64,000 nucleotides of DNA from positions 1-64,000 of the forward strand of contig MKTT01000071.1 of the NCBI GenBank assembly GCA_001898385.1, in the 5' to 3' direction. This document shows positions 1 to 10,499 of this stretch, piece by piece. A program made the translations under genes and the position numbers. The stretch's first letter is position 1; the number at the start of each line of letters is the position of its first letter. The notes under the pieces are model-generated. The model saw nothing but the letters and a program-made list of their open reading frames with translations, ran no database searches and was not told where the DNA came from. The DNA is from Planctomycetales bacterium 71-10 (lineage in GTDB: Bacteria > Planctomycetota > Planctomycetia > Isosphaerales > Isosphaeraceae).

Positions 1-196
1 CCTCCGCGCTTCGCGTCCCCCTCATCTGACCGCTTCGCGGTCTGTCTTCCCCCGCGAGGGGGGAAGACGATTCTTGTCGCCCCCCCAAAATCCGTGACGA
101 TCAGCTTGTTTCTTGGCGTGTGTGACCGCCCGGATGGGGCTGGGACCCTTATCAAGGCAGGTGAGGTTCACATGGCTCCGCTGCGCCATCTTCGGA
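1..196. other. Intergenic stretch with two perfect hairpins, no gene
   Basis: No convincing gene. Two adjacent inverted repeats are visible: a 6-bp stem (GACCGC/GCGGTC) at 28-42 and a 10-bp stem (GTCTTCCCCC/GGGGGAAGAC) at 44-68 with a four-base loop. They lie downstream of the minus-strand gene that ends at 197, so they could terminate it, but there is no good T-tract. Role is inference. Confidence 0.4.
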
Positions 197-1063
197 TCAT
201 CTCCAGATCTTGTCTCGAACCCGAAGGACGCGCGTTGCACCATATTCCAATGCGTCGGAATAGGGCGTGAGCTTCTTAATGTCGTCCCAGAGCGCCTTAT
301 CTTCCGCACGCCCATCTGCCTTCTTCATCAATTCCGTGATGGACGCGCTGCCAGGAATCCGCGAGGCGAGTAGCCGAAGTCCATCGGACTCCAGGTAGAC
401 ATCATCAACTCCGTTCGTCCCGAGATTTCTGAGCAAGTCGTCACTGAAGTGGTTACAGTTGCGGTCGAGCAAGCTGTACGGTTTCCCATCGTTCCAACGC
501 GCGATCGTAGCATCCAAAACGGTCTTTACCCATACCGCATCCTTCGCCACGACACGCGGACTAGTTCGGAGAAACGGCAGATCCATGCCGCGCGGGGCGC
601 AAGTGTGGACCTTGTTGTCGGAGTCCCAGTAGTACTCAACTCCGAGGACCTCAACACCGGTATGGTAGATCGGGCGCCCGACGATTGCATATACGTGAAG
701 ATATACGGTGGTGGTGGTCGGTGCAGGCGGATCTTTGAACAGTGTGTGGACGTGGCCGGGCTCATTCACCAGCCAGACCTGACCTTTTGGCCCGACGCCA
801 ATCGCGCTCGCCCCGACATCGACGATGGTGTCCCATGTGGTGCCGCCGGTCCATTTCCGGATGAGCCCACCGCCCGGGTTTGTCCCGTTTCGGTTCTTGT
901 CCACGACCCAGACGTCGCCGTTCGCTCCGACCGCGATGTCCCGGATCGGCCCCCCGCCCCGAAGCGTGAGAATCAATTCCTGGCCTATCGCGGCCGACCC
1001 TGGCAGCGTGACGAAAGCCCAAGCCAAAGTCATGCTTAAAGCACCCGTGAAGCAGAGTCTCAT
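197..1063 (-). CDS. Secreted PPPDE-fold putative peptidase with propeller-like N-terminus
   Basis: 288 residues. Residues 1-28 look like a signal peptide (hydrophobic run then SAAIGQ). Residues about 36-108 hold two propeller/tectonin-like repeats with the pattern DIAVGANGDVWVVD and AIGVGPKGQVWLVN. Residues about 118-215 match the PPPDE (DeSI-like, DUF862) fold: His134 in YHTGVEV and Cys203 in RNCNHFSDDL are the expected catalytic pair. In eukaryotes this family removes SUMO or ubiquitin; bacterial members have no established substrate. A secreted bacterial form fused to a propeller is uncommon. The start has an AGGTGA ribosome site. Fold assignment is fairly firm, activity is inferred. Confidence 0.75.
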   Translation of the reverse strand: MRLCFTGALSMTLAWAFVTLPGSAAIGQELILTLRGGGPIRDIAVGANGDVWVVDKNRNGTNPGGGLIRKWTGGTTWDTIVDVGASAIGVGPKGQVWLVNEPGHVHTLFKDPPAPTTTTVYLHVYAIVGRPIYHTGVEVLGVEYYWDSDNKVHTCAPRGMDLPFLRTSPRVVAKDAVWVKTVLDATIARWNDGKPYSLLDRNCNHFSDDLLRNLGTNGVDDVYLESDGLRLLASRIPGSASITELMKKADGRAEDKALWDDIKKLTPYSDALEYGATRVLRVRDKIWR

Positions 1064-1675
1064 GGTTCACCTGATGTTCGGGGATGAGTGGCATTGATCC
1101 CAAGGCCCATACGTCTTCCCGATTATATCAGACCGGCTCACACCGATGAGATCGACGAGTCTCATTAATGAGAGGATTTTGAGATTCAGCGGGTGGACGC
1201 AACATATAAGGGCATTCCAGGACGTGGTGACCGAGGGGACGTTAAAGAGTACAGGCTGGTGCCGCTTTCAAGGGATCGGGTCCCGACATTTTTGACGGCG
1301 TCGGCCTCGGGTTCAACGAAAATCCGGGAATCGTGGAATCTCGACGCAACGTCCGCGGATCATCGGGGAGACGGGATGCCGCGCTCCTTGACAATCCGGT
1401 CGGTTCGAGGGCCACCCCGGGGTGGAGCGGCGTCGCCGCCGGGGTAGATGGAGGGGAGGCCGCGCCGCCCGGGGTCGTTCGGGCCCGGAGGCGAGGCGTG
1501 TGGAGCCGGAGAGGTTGCCGGGCGCGACGTCGAAAACGACGATCGGACCCAAGTTGGGGGTGTCGCAACCATTTGGGGTTAATGAGTTTCGGTTGTTCGG
1601 TTGGGAAGGGCCCTTCCCGCGATCGAACCCAGATTCCGGCGCGAACGGAGCCGTCCGCGCCGGGGCGAGGCGAGG
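1064..1675. other. 612-bp gap without a gene
   Basis: No reading frame here has a credible start and protein-like composition. The left part holds the upstream region of the peptidase gene, including a palindrome listed separately. The rest is GC-rich spacer downstream of pyruvate kinase. I see no terminator with a clear T-tract. Confidence 0.5.
1160..1173. promoter_or_regulatory. 14-bp perfect palindrome, possible operator
   Basis: TCTCATTAATGAGA is a perfect palindrome in an AT-rich patch about 100 bp upstream of the minus-strand peptidase start. This is the size and symmetry of a dimeric HTH binding site. No matching second copy was noticed, so regulation is inferred only. Confidence 0.35.
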
Positions 1676-3184
<1,509 letters not shown>

Positions 3185-3486
3185 AGGGCTGGGCGTCCTC
3201 GGTTCATGGGTGGCGCCATGCTTGACCGCGGGTCGACCTCGACGGCGCGGGGGGAGGGGCGCATCGATTCTAAGGAGTCGCGCCGGCCCTGCCCAGGGCT
3301 CCCGCGCCCGGCCGATCGTCGGATCGGTCACGACCCGTCGCATCCGAAGGCGTCCGGGCCGGGTCGAATTGACGAACGCCGCGGCGTGGCGGACAATTGC
3401 ATGGACCGGGCGGGGGAGCCTCCGCCGGGTCCCCAGCCGCCGTGCGCATCCTCTGCCGGGCCCACCACCACGAGGCCGGTCCTCCC
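3185..3486. other. 302-bp divergent intergenic region
   Basis: Lies between the divergent starts of pyruvate kinase and the 641-residue membrane-anchored protein, so it should hold both promoters. It is very GC-rich and I cannot point to a consensus -35/-10 pair. Confidence 0.45.
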
Positions 3487-5412
3487 ATGAAGCGAACCTT
3501 CGCGGTCGTCGTCCTCCTCGCCGCGCTCGGGGTGATGGTCAAGCTGGCCTTCAAACCCGCCCCGCCCCCCGCGCGCCCCGACGACGGCCCCGCGACGGCC
3601 CAGGCCCCGGCCGCCCCCGTCGGCTCCGAGGAGGACGCGCTCGTCGCCCGCTATGCGGACGCCGCCCCCGAGGTCCGCGACCTCGTGGCCCGCTCGGTCG
3701 AGCGCTACCGCCGCAACGCCGTGGCCGTGGAGCGGTCCGACGGCCTCCGCGGGCTGAAGCTCCTGGACCGGCTGGACCTGGAGGCCCTGTTCCTCTACGA
3801 GAAACACCCCACCGAGTTCCGCACGCTCCGCGACCTGCTGGACGACGACGCCGCGGCCGACCTCCTGCTCCATTGGCGGGAATACTTCGGCCTGAAGCGG
3901 GCCGACGACACCGATCGCAAGATCCTCATCGCCGAGCTGGCGGGCCTGACCCCTTCGCAACGACGGCTGGCCGCGAAGCACCCCTCCGCGCTGCCGCTGA
4001 TCCTCGCGGAGCCCGCGGGCGTCGCCGAGCTGATGGCGACGAGCGACGGCGACGCGACGCTGGTCGACCGCCTGGTCCTCCTCAGCCTGGTCAGCCTGGA
4101 GCACGGCGCCGCGGACCTGCGCTCGGCGCTGCGGACGGTCGAGGCCCACCCGACGCTCGCCCTCGAAGCCTTCCGCCTGCACGGCATGGAGGGGTTCGCC
4201 CTGGTGTTCCTGTACGGCCCCGTGCTGGAGGCCCTGGGGACGGCGGCGCCGCTCGACGAGAGCCTCGTCCTGCTGCGGGTGAACGCCGGGTTCGTGGACG
4301 AGCAGCTCCAGACCCACCGGCCGGAGACGGTCGCGCGGCAGCTGGCGCACGTCAAGGCGGCCGACCTCGTCGCGCAGGCCGGCGGCAGCCCGAACGGCCT
4401 GCGGCTCTCGGTCGAGTTCGGCCCCCTGGGCGACCGCGCCCTGGCGAAGGGGGGGGCGGACGCCGCCGACGTGGTCTTCGACTCCTACACCGACCCCGCC
4501 CTCCGCCGCCAGGCCGCCGCGGCCATCGCCGAGCACGGCGCGATGGCCCTGGCCATGCTGGAGAAGTACGCCTCCGACCCCGACTTCCGCGACGTCCTCC
4601 GCTCCTACGGCCCTGGCGTCATCCCCCCCATCGCCCGCGCCGACGCCGGCCCGGAGAACCTGGCCCATCTCCAGGCCAAGGGCCAGACCTCCTGGAAGGA
4701 GAAGCTGGCGAAGGCCGCCCTCTACCTGACGGGCGACGACGGCCAGTCCGTGATCCGGACGATCCGGGCCGACGGCCTGGATCGGGTGGCGAGCCTCTCC
4801 GACGCCGACCTGCGCTTCTACCAGTTCCTCCCCCTCTACGACATGCTCCACCTGGGCGACGTCCTCCGCCGCGGCTACGCCCCGACCACCGGCGAGGCCG
4901 CCTGGGCCCTCCTGGACGCCTGCTTCGTCGTGACCGACGTCCTCAGCCTGGCCGCGCTCCAGCCCGGCGCGGCCGCCGCCGTCGAGGCCGCCCGCACCGA
5001 GATGAAGGCCACCGCCCGCGAGGCGTCGAAGGCGGGCCTCGAATCCGCCGCCAAGGCCGGCGCCCGCGAGTCCGCCGACGCCGCCCGCCAGGTCGCCCGC
5101 TGGTGGGCCGTCCGCTCGGCCGGCGGCGTCTACCAGGTCTTGAAGCGGACCCCGGAGGCCCTGGCCCGCATGACCCTCGGCCAGCTCGCCGAGGTCGCCC
5201 GCCCCCTCGCCGCGAAGGCCGGCCTCCGCCTCGCGAACTGGGCCCCCATCACCTTCCTGAAGGACGGCGCCGAGGTCGTCCTCAAGATCCCCCCCGGACG
5301 CGGCCTCAAGTACCTCGGCGCCCAGCTCGCCCAGGCGGGCGTCGGCGTCGTCGGCATGCACAAGATGGAAGAACACTTAAGCTCGAGAAGGCCGCAAAAT
5401 CAACAGCCGTAA
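3487..5412 (+). CDS. Large membrane-anchored protein of unknown function
   Basis: 641 residues starting MKRTFAVVVL; an upstream in-frame TTG at 3397 would add 30 residues of proline/histidine-rich sequence and was rejected. Residues about 3-20 form a hydrophobic N-terminal anchor followed by a proline/alanine linker. The rest is rich in alanine, leucine and arginine helices (for example LVARYADAAPEVRDLVARSV), suggesting an all-helical envelope protein. Residues about 545-590 form an Ala/Glu/Lys amphipathic helix. No catalytic motif recognised. It resembles long planctomycete-specific hypothetical proteins; that comparison is from memory. Confidence 0.7.
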   Translation: MKRTFAVVVLLAALGVMVKLAFKPAPPPARPDDGPATAQAPAAPVGSEEDALVARYADAAPEVRDLVARSVERYRRNAVAVERSDGLRGLKLLDRLDLEALFLYEKHPTEFRTLRDLLDDDAAADLLLHWREYFGLKRADDTDRKILIAELAGLTPSQRRLAAKHPSALPLILAEPAGVAELMATSDGDATLVDRLVLLSLVSLEHGAADLRSALRTVEAHPTLALEAFRLHGMEGFALVFLYGPVLEALGTAAPLDESLVLLRVNAGFVDEQLQTHRPETVARQLAHVKAADLVAQAGGSPNGLRLSVEFGPLGDRALAKGGADAADVVFDSYTDPALRRQAAAAIAEHGAMALAMLEKYASDPDFRDVLRSYGPGVIPPIARADAGPENLAHLQAKGQTSWKEKLAKAALYLTGDDGQSVIRTIRADGLDRVASLSDADLRFYQFLPLYDMLHLGDVLRRGYAPTTGEAAWALLDACFVVTDVLSLAALQPGAAAAVEAARTEMKATAREASKAGLESAAKAGARESADAARQVARWWAVRSAGGVYQVLKRTPEALARMTLGQLAEVARPLAAKAGLRLANWAPITFLKDGAEVVLKIPPGRGLKYLGAQLAQAGVGVVGMHKMEEHLSSRRPQNQQP

Positions 5413-5451
5413 CGATTTGCGGATTTCCATGGATCCCAGGAATCCCGTGAT

Positions 5452-5491
5452 TTTCCTGCATTCGCCGGGGATTTCCTGCAGATTTCCTGCA
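5452..5491. repeat. Three short direct repeats in a 3' intergenic stretch
   Basis: TTTCCTGCA occurs three times, at 5452-5460, 5472-5480 and 5483-5491, the last two as GATTTCCTGCA-type units. They follow the stop codon of the large envelope gene. Too few copies to call a repeat family; possible protein binding sites. Confidence 0.35.
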
Positions 5492-5637
5492 TCCAGGGAT
5501 TCCTCTCCCCTGATGTGAACGGGGCGGCCACGCCCCCGGCTGCGATCTCGGCCGGGCCTCCCGGACGGCCCCGTGGGCCGGACCCGGCCGCCTTCCTCCC
5601 CGATCGTGCGGCATACTCCCACGCGGAGGGACCCGAC

Positions 5638-5913
5638 ATGACCACCGAGAAGGCGACGAAGGCCCTGGCCGAAATCTACGCGACCGGCGATTCGGACACG
5701 CGGGCGGAGCGGGCCGCCGAATCCCACCTGTGGGACGCCGAGGAGCGCGTCCGCTCCGAGGAATGGGGCCTCGCGGGCTATTCGCTCGACGCGGCCTACC
5801 GGGCTCTGGGGGCCGAGCCGCCGGATTCGACCGCCGAGGACTTTGAGCGGGGCCGACACCCGATCCGCGTCGAGGCGGAGCGGCTGGTGCGGGAGATGCT
5901 GGGGGAGGGGTGA
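5638..5913 (+). CDS. Small hypothetical protein
   Basis: 91 residues from ATG 5638, which has a GGAGG ribosome site; a longer frame starting at 5515 lacks one. The protein is acidic and helical with several Glu/Ala/Arg runs. No family recognised. It converges on the next minus-strand gene with only about ten bases between them. Confidence 0.55.
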   Translation: MTTEKATKALAEIYATGDSDTRAERAAESHLWDAEERVRSEEWGLAGYSLDAAYRALGAEPPDSTAEDFERGRHPIRVEAERLVREMLGEG

Positions 5914-5922
5914 GGGGCGGAG

Positions 5923-6189
5923 TCAGGACGCCGACCCCGCCTTCCGCTTGCGGTTCTTCCGCAGGCCCACCAGCGCCTTCAGGATGAACACCCGCGTCAG
6001 CTTCGGGGCGGCCAACCGCTTCTTCACCTCCGAGCAGTAGTCGCCCGCCTGGTCGCGGCTGAACGCCAGGTTCTCGTCCGTGAGGTCGGGGAAGAGCTCC
6101 CCCTTCACCTCGGCGAGCGTGCGGCGGAACGTCTCCAGGTCGGCGGTGCAGCCCATGTCGCGGAGCAGGTCGGCGTGGCGGGGCTTCAT
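5923..6189 (-). CDS. Small basic-tailed hypothetical protein
   Basis: 88 residues. The first 60 are mixed charged helices (for example TFRRTLAEVKGELF); the last 20 are strongly basic (LRKNRKRKAG), which could contact nucleic acid. The start has an AAGGAG ribosome site. Family unknown. Confidence 0.55.
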   Translation of the reverse strand: MKPRHADLLRDMGCTADLETFRRTLAEVKGELFPDLTDENLAFSRDQAGDYCSEVKKRLAAPKLTRVFILKALVGLRKNRKRKAGSAS

Positions 6190-6368
6190 GGCGCGCTCCT
6201 TCGGGGTGTGCTGGACGGGTTTCCAGTATTGTAGGCCGGGGAACGCGCAAGGAAATAGGTGCGCGTGGATATTATTTGTGGTGTTCGGCTGTCCTTGCCA
6301 GCTCGATCAGGATAGGATCGTTCGGCGAGAAAGGCTGGACATCAGCAACTGGTTCGTCGAGGAACTCG

Positions 6369-6635
6369 ATGTACGTCAGGATTTACCGGCGGAACGATGA
6401 CAGGGAACTGCTCCTCAACGTCGATCACGTCTCGAAGATCGAGGTGGGGTACAGCGTCCCTGGTGACAAAGGCGATTACTGGTGTACCACCGTCGCGGAC
6501 GGGCAGGCCGATCCCTCTGCCAGGAAGATTTACACCGTCTTCGTCGGCGGCGAGTCTTACACCTTGTCCGCCAATCCCGATGATCCGGTCATGCAGGTGA
6601 TCGAAGGAATCTACAAGTCCGCCGTGAAAGCCTGA
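6369..6635 (+). CDS. Small hypothetical protein
   Basis: 88 residues starting MYVRIYRRND, chosen because GAGGAA lies just upstream; an in-frame start at 6276 has no such site. The composition (alternating hydrophobic and charged residues, VFVGGESYTL) suggests a beta-rich single domain. It is followed closely by a small winged-helix-like gene on the same strand. Confidence 0.55.
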   Translation: MYVRIYRRNDDRELLLNVDHVSKIEVGYSVPGDKGDYWCTTVADGQADPSARKIYTVFVGGESYTLSANPDDPVMQVIEGIYKSAVKA

Positions 6636-6662
6636 AGCGGCTGGAACCTTCGGAGGTGCCTG

Positions 6663-6881
6663 ATGCTGTCCGACACCGCCCTCATCGGGTTCCGGCTGTT
6701 CGTCGAGCGAAACGGCGATATGCCCGTGGTCAATTCCAACCGCGAAGCCTTCCGCGAGCTGGTGCGAGAAGGGGTGATGATCGCCGGGCACAGCTTCGCC
6801 GGGGGCCGGGAGAGCTTCTACGCCCTGACCGAGGCCGGGAAGCGGATGGCGGTGATGCTGGAGTGTGGAACGCTCGCTTGA
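6663..6881 (+). CDS. Small winged-helix-like protein, paralogue of the 14.7-kb gene
   Basis: 72 residues with a GGAGGTG ribosome site. The pattern AFRELVREGVMIAG...FYALTEAGKRMAV matches the end of a winged helix (recognition helix plus wing, then LTEAGK). The same module occurs in the 155-residue protein at 14668-15135 (AFGELVSAGIMEAD...FRLTEAGRTQW). The similarity is visible by eye; DNA binding is inferred. It may be half of a duplicated two-module gene. Confidence 0.6.
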   Translation: MLSDTALIGFRLFVERNGDMPVVNSNREAFRELVREGVMIAGHSFAGGRESFYALTEAGKRMAVMLECGTLA

Positions 6882-6939
6882 GCGAAGGTGGAAAGATGAT
6901 ATGGAGACGGCTTGCGGGGTAGAGCAGCCCGGTAGCTCG

Positions 6940-7044
6940 TCAGGCTAATACGACGACATGGGCCGGGCAGCCCTCGCCAGCGCAGGCGATGGTCAAAGCC
7001 AGCAGCGAGAGCAGGAGGAAGGCGCGTATCATCCGGGGAATCAT
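6940..7044 (-). CDS. Tiny ORF with hydrophobic leader
   Basis: 34 residues: a basic start, a leucine-rich hydrophobic stretch (RAFLLLSLLALTIAC) and a short tail. Its ATG overlaps the stop of the broken gene upstream as ATGA, so translation may be coupled. It looks like a signal peptide with little mature protein. Coding status is uncertain. Confidence 0.35.
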   Translation of the reverse strand: MIPRMIRAFLLLSLLALTIACAGEGCPAHVVVLA

Positions 7045-7292
7045 AGCTCCCGGACTTTCCGTCCGTGGTCGAGCGGAACCACCCGCACCATGGCGATCGC
7101 CTGCCCCACCGCCATGTGGATCATGCCGGAGCCGGGCTTCGTTAGCAGCTTGGCGGGCGGGAACTCAGAGTAGCCCGGCTCGTCGATGCCGTCATCCTGC
7201 CGCCAGCGCGTGCCGTCGGACAGTTCGAACACGCGATCCGGCTTTTAGCCGTAGAAAGTGCCGGACAGCACACATTCCGAGACTGTGTCCAT
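7041..7292 (-). pseudogene. Broken paralogue of the 11.8-kb gene, in-frame TAA at codon 16
   Basis: Reading through, the product would begin MDTVSECVLSGTFYG, hit TAA (7245-7247), then continue KPDRVFELSDGTRW to the end in the same frame. This aligns position by position with the intact 82-residue gene at 11791-12039 (METIWTGRLIGTFCG, then RVYKLSDDSVW, DEPGY, LLT, GSGMI/GSGII). The original start keeps a GGAGG ribosome site. A single substitution explains the break. A restart at an internal ATG could still give the last 63 residues. Confidence 0.75.
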
Positions 7293-7457
7293 GGGTTGAC
7301 CTCCGGGGGGGAGGTTACCGCGTGAGCAGTGTCCGGGTGGCCAGTTGATGGAAACCGTAAAGCGTGAAATGGCCGTCATCTCGATGTTGGACCAGCCGAT
7401 CCAAGAAGATGGTATATTTGGGATTGGGCCACCCATCCCACCTTCGAGGACGCGTCG

Positions 7458-10163
7458 ATGGCGGACGACTTGCCTGTCGAGGATTCGACCCCGGCGTTTC
7501 CTGCTGAGGAAGCAGCCTCAGATACGCAGCAGCCAACGGCATCAGTCGAATCGGTCCCCATCCGCGACAAGGAGTACTGGCAGGCGCTCCAGGTGTATCC
7601 GGACAGCTTGGAGTTACCCGAAACGAAGGAAGGTTATAGCGAGCGAACCCAGAGGGTTCTCGTCCAGTTGAGTCTCGGCAACTTGCTCTACCTTTGCGGA
7701 AAACTAGGGGTGCCAGTTCGAGAGGACGAGCTGCTTCCTCAGCCAATTTCTCATAGGCTCGTCCAATCCGAGCACTCTCGCCTTCTGGCCTGTCTCGCGA
7801 CGTTCCTCAGTCAGAACGCGTCCGCAGTCAAGGAACACTTCGACAATCATTTCCCATCCCAGCTCGCCCAGAAGATCGAGGCAGAGATACACCACATTTC
7901 GAAAGGCCGAGCCCGGACGATTCTTCAATTCACTAAGCTCTTCGCCATCTACGTACGCAACCCTTCGGACCTTGAAACGATCAACTACCGTTACGTTTGG
8001 CGAAAGGCCGTCACCACTTGCGAGTATGCGATCGAAGGGGAGATCCCGAGCGATTTGCAAGAATCCCTGCAGGGAAAGCAAGAAGCTCTGATTCGATCAT
8101 TAGACTCTCTGAAGCCATCAGAAGATTACGCGTACCGAGGCCTCAGGACTGTGAACCAGGGGGTGGTTGCGATCCTCGTGCATCGCCGTTACCCCACCCG
8201 TGTTAAATCTGACTATCGAAGATGGTATCGACTTCAAAATGACTTTGGCCGCGTGGTATTTGGACTGGACGTCGAGAGTAAAAAGCTAATCCTCAAGACC
8301 CCGAACAAGGCCATCGGAACAGCGATTGTCGATTGGTTCAAGTCCGAGTTTGATGTTGTGTTGAAAGACACGAGCAAAACGCTCTACGAAGATTATGAGC
8401 CAGATTCTGTCTCCAAGAAATTGCTTGGGGACTACGATGAATCCACCGGAATCGACCTGCTGTCGCTCGACTTCAAATATTCGTCGCTGCCGACAGCTAG
8501 CGAGCTGATGCTCACCGCCGCCGAGCACAATCGGAGTATCCGGGAAGAACTCATCTGGCTGCGCGATCACGGCGTATTGAAGCTGTCCTCTCTCGCCGAT
8601 CTGAGATCGATCACGATCCGATTCGATGGTGCAACCATTCCCGTCGCAGTGGAGCCAGAACGCGGAGGGGCGGTGGTGCTCCGCATGAACGACGCGGGCA
8701 TAGACGAGGCACACAAAGAAGGAGCCAAAAGGGCCTTTTTGAAGGCGTTCGACATACCGCTGGACCAGCGGATCGACCCCACACGGATGATTATGGGGGC
8801 CACCGACGTCTATCACTATCTGTTGAGCGGCGTAGACGCGAGCCAGATCAGGAGCTACCAGCAGAAGCAGCTATCCGCTCTTCAGGCGCGGAACCTCATC
8901 AAAGAGGTCATGGTCGCGACCGGCAGATGCATAAACATCGGATGCGTCCGTAACAACCAAGCAATCAAAGGGAAGTCGGCGGCCAACTGCCCGTCGTGTG
9001 ACGCGCCGATCAAGTTCGATAGCCATCTTCGCTATGAGAGAAATGATAAGGAAGTACCTAAGTTCATAAAGAAAATCCTGCAGCTTGTGACCGACTGGAA
9101 ATTCACTGCGGAAAAGAACTTTGAAGGGGTCGCACTACACCAACTCAGTTCGCCAGATATTGCCAGCAAATCCATCTATGTATTCCTCAATACTCGATTC
9201 AGTTTAGTGAAGGTTGAAAAATTCCAGCGATCGATGTTCCCGATTCTTGTCGTCAACCCTTTGGGCGAACAGCGGGCACCGGCGATCGACGAGAGCGGCA
9301 TCGCACACCTCGGTCTACCCTGCATTCTGACGGCTTTGGAGGAGAAGCAATCGAGGAAAAGCTTCAAGAAATCCCTTCTGAGATATGTCAAAACACTGCT
9401 TCAGATGGAGCACGAACGGGTGGTGAAAGCGTCGAGGGTGTCGCGTGAGATCATCGAAAACAAGCCTGCAGGATATGATGGCGCTCAGTACGAAGCGGAG
9501 GTGTACAACATCCTACGCCGCCTTCTCCCATACTCATTCAAGCTGGGCGGCAATGACAAGCCGGACGGGTTCATCAGCTTTACCTGTTATGAAAAAAACG
9601 ATCTCAAGGCTCCGGTTAAATACAACTTTACCTACGACGCCAAGTACTCAGCTAGCTCGTACGACTTCGGAATCAAAGAACAGCGGCAGATGATCGATTA
9701 TATTAACACTTGGAGTGATAGCGATTGGATGAAGACTGAAGGCAACAAGCTGGATGGCCACATTATTATCACCAATAGCATGGAAAGAACCAGAATGCAG
9801 GGGGCCGCCGACTACTTGTGGGCTGAGCACCGCTTGGCAAGCGGTCACCCAGGAATGCTGATCGTTTTTATCAGGGAACAATTTCTGACCCATATATGGG
9901 ATGTTGTGCATGAAAATCTGCACGAAATATCCAAGCGATGGCTCCTGTTTACTCCAGCGTTGATGCGGATTATAGGGGAAAGCAAGCTGAACGGGTTTTC
10001 TCTGCTGGACAAACCGGAAGCGGAAATCATGATGCACCGGCTTCTTCACGGCCCAAAGGTCGAGGACCCGGTGAATCACGAGCTTCTGATGAATGATGTG
10101 GCAGCTCTGATCGGCATGAGGAAGCGTGCCCGCAAGCGTGTTGCTGACCCCAACTTGAACTGA
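7458..10163 (+). CDS. 901-residue protein: zinc-ribbon-like centre and FokI-like PD-(D/E)xK nuclease C-terminus
   Basis: Starts after a GAGGA ribosome site. Residues 1-480 match nothing I recognise and may be a sensor or DNA-recognition region. Residues 491-514 form a four-cysteine cluster (C491-x4-C496, C511-x2-C514) typical of a zinc ribbon. Residues about 675-760 form a restriction-endonuclease-like core: Glu in YEAEV (E679/E681), then GGNDKPDGFI (Asp703), then YDAKYS (Asp727, Lys729), then a helix with QRQMIDYI. The spacing and the words KPDG and D-x-K-x-YS strongly recall the FokI cleavage domain. Base composition is lower in GC than its neighbours, a sign of transfer. It stands alone beside a prophage, which is the usual setting of a single-gene antiphage nuclease. 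The nuclease call is well supported; the defence role is inference. Confidence 0.75.
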   Translation: MADDLPVEDSTPAFPAEEAASDTQQPTASVESVPIRDKEYWQALQVYPDSLELPETKEGYSERTQRVLVQLSLGNLLYLCGKLGVPVREDELLPQPISHRLVQSEHSRLLACLATFLSQNASAVKEHFDNHFPSQLAQKIEAEIHHISKGRARTILQFTKLFAIYVRNPSDLETINYRYVWRKAVTTCEYAIEGEIPSDLQESLQGKQEALIRSLDSLKPSEDYAYRGLRTVNQGVVAILVHRRYPTRVKSDYRRWYRLQNDFGRVVFGLDVESKKLILKTPNKAIGTAIVDWFKSEFDVVLKDTSKTLYEDYEPDSVSKKLLGDYDESTGIDLLSLDFKYSSLPTASELMLTAAEHNRSIREELIWLRDHGVLKLSSLADLRSITIRFDGATIPVAVEPERGGAVVLRMNDAGIDEAHKEGAKRAFLKAFDIPLDQRIDPTRMIMGATDVYHYLLSGVDASQIRSYQQKQLSALQARNLIKEVMVATGRCINIGCVRNNQAIKGKSAANCPSCDAPIKFDSHLRYERNDKEVPKFIKKILQLVTDWKFTAEKNFEGVALHQLSSPDIASKSIYVFLNTRFSLVKVEKFQRSMFPILVVNPLGEQRAPAIDESGIAHLGLPCILTALEEKQSRKSFKKSLLRYVKTLLQMEHERVVKASRVSREIIENKPAGYDGAQYEAEVYNILRRLLPYSFKLGGNDKPDGFISFTCYEKNDLKAPVKYNFTYDAKYSASSYDFGIKEQRQMIDYINTWSDSDWMKTEGNKLDGHIIITNSMERTRMQGAADYLWAEHRLASGHPGMLIVFIREQFLTHIWDVVHENLHEISKRWLLFTPALMRIIGESKLNGFSLLDKPEAEIMMHRLLHGPKVEDPVNHELLMNDVAALIGMRKRARKRVADPNLN

Positions 10164-10191
10164 TTAACGGCCCGTGCCCAGGCTCCTTCAA

Positions 10192-10356
10192 TTATCCCTC
10201 ATGGTCTTTCTCCCTGAGATCCGCCATCAGCTGGCGGCAAACCGTGGCCGCGAGCAGGGCGCAGGACGTCACAGTCATGGCCGTCGCCAGCTTGTCGTTC
10301 TGCTGGCGGCGCGTCAACCGGTCGAGCTGTTCGGCGAAGATCGAAGGGTTACTCAT
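10192..10356 (-). CDS. Small protein with one hydrophobic segment
   Basis: 54 residues. The N-terminal 22 residues are charged (QLDRLTRRQQNDK); a central hydrophobic run (MTVTSCALLAATV) may span the membrane. Its ATG overlaps the stop of the 32-residue ORF upstream (ATGAGTAA), suggesting coupled translation. Function unknown. Confidence 0.45.
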   Translation of the reverse strand: MSNPSIFAEQLDRLTRRQQNDKLATAMTVTSCALLAATVCRQLMADLREKDHEG

Positions 10357-10447
10357 CGTCCAGGCCGTCGAGCAGGCCCTTGGCGTAGGTGTAGGTCGCC
10401 AGGATGTCGAACTTGCCGATCGAGACGTCGCCGGTCTTCTTGGCCAT
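10349..10447 (-). CDS. 32-residue ORF upstream of the small membrane protein
   Basis: Begins MAKKTGDVSIGKFD and ends just inside the start of the next gene. Its basic start and overlap with the next gene favour it being real, but it is too short for any family call. Confidence 0.4.
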   Translation of the reverse strand: MAKKTGDVSIGKFDILATYTYAKGLLDGLDDE

Positions 10448-10499
10448 GGCTTGCTCCCATGTTCTGGTCAGGGAAGCGAGCAATTCCGGTTCCGTCGCG

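Noticed and set aside
3210-5450. Long ORF of 746 codons overlapping the membrane-anchored protein
   Set aside because: Arginine/proline/glycine-rich shadow frame of the real gene in a high-GC region.
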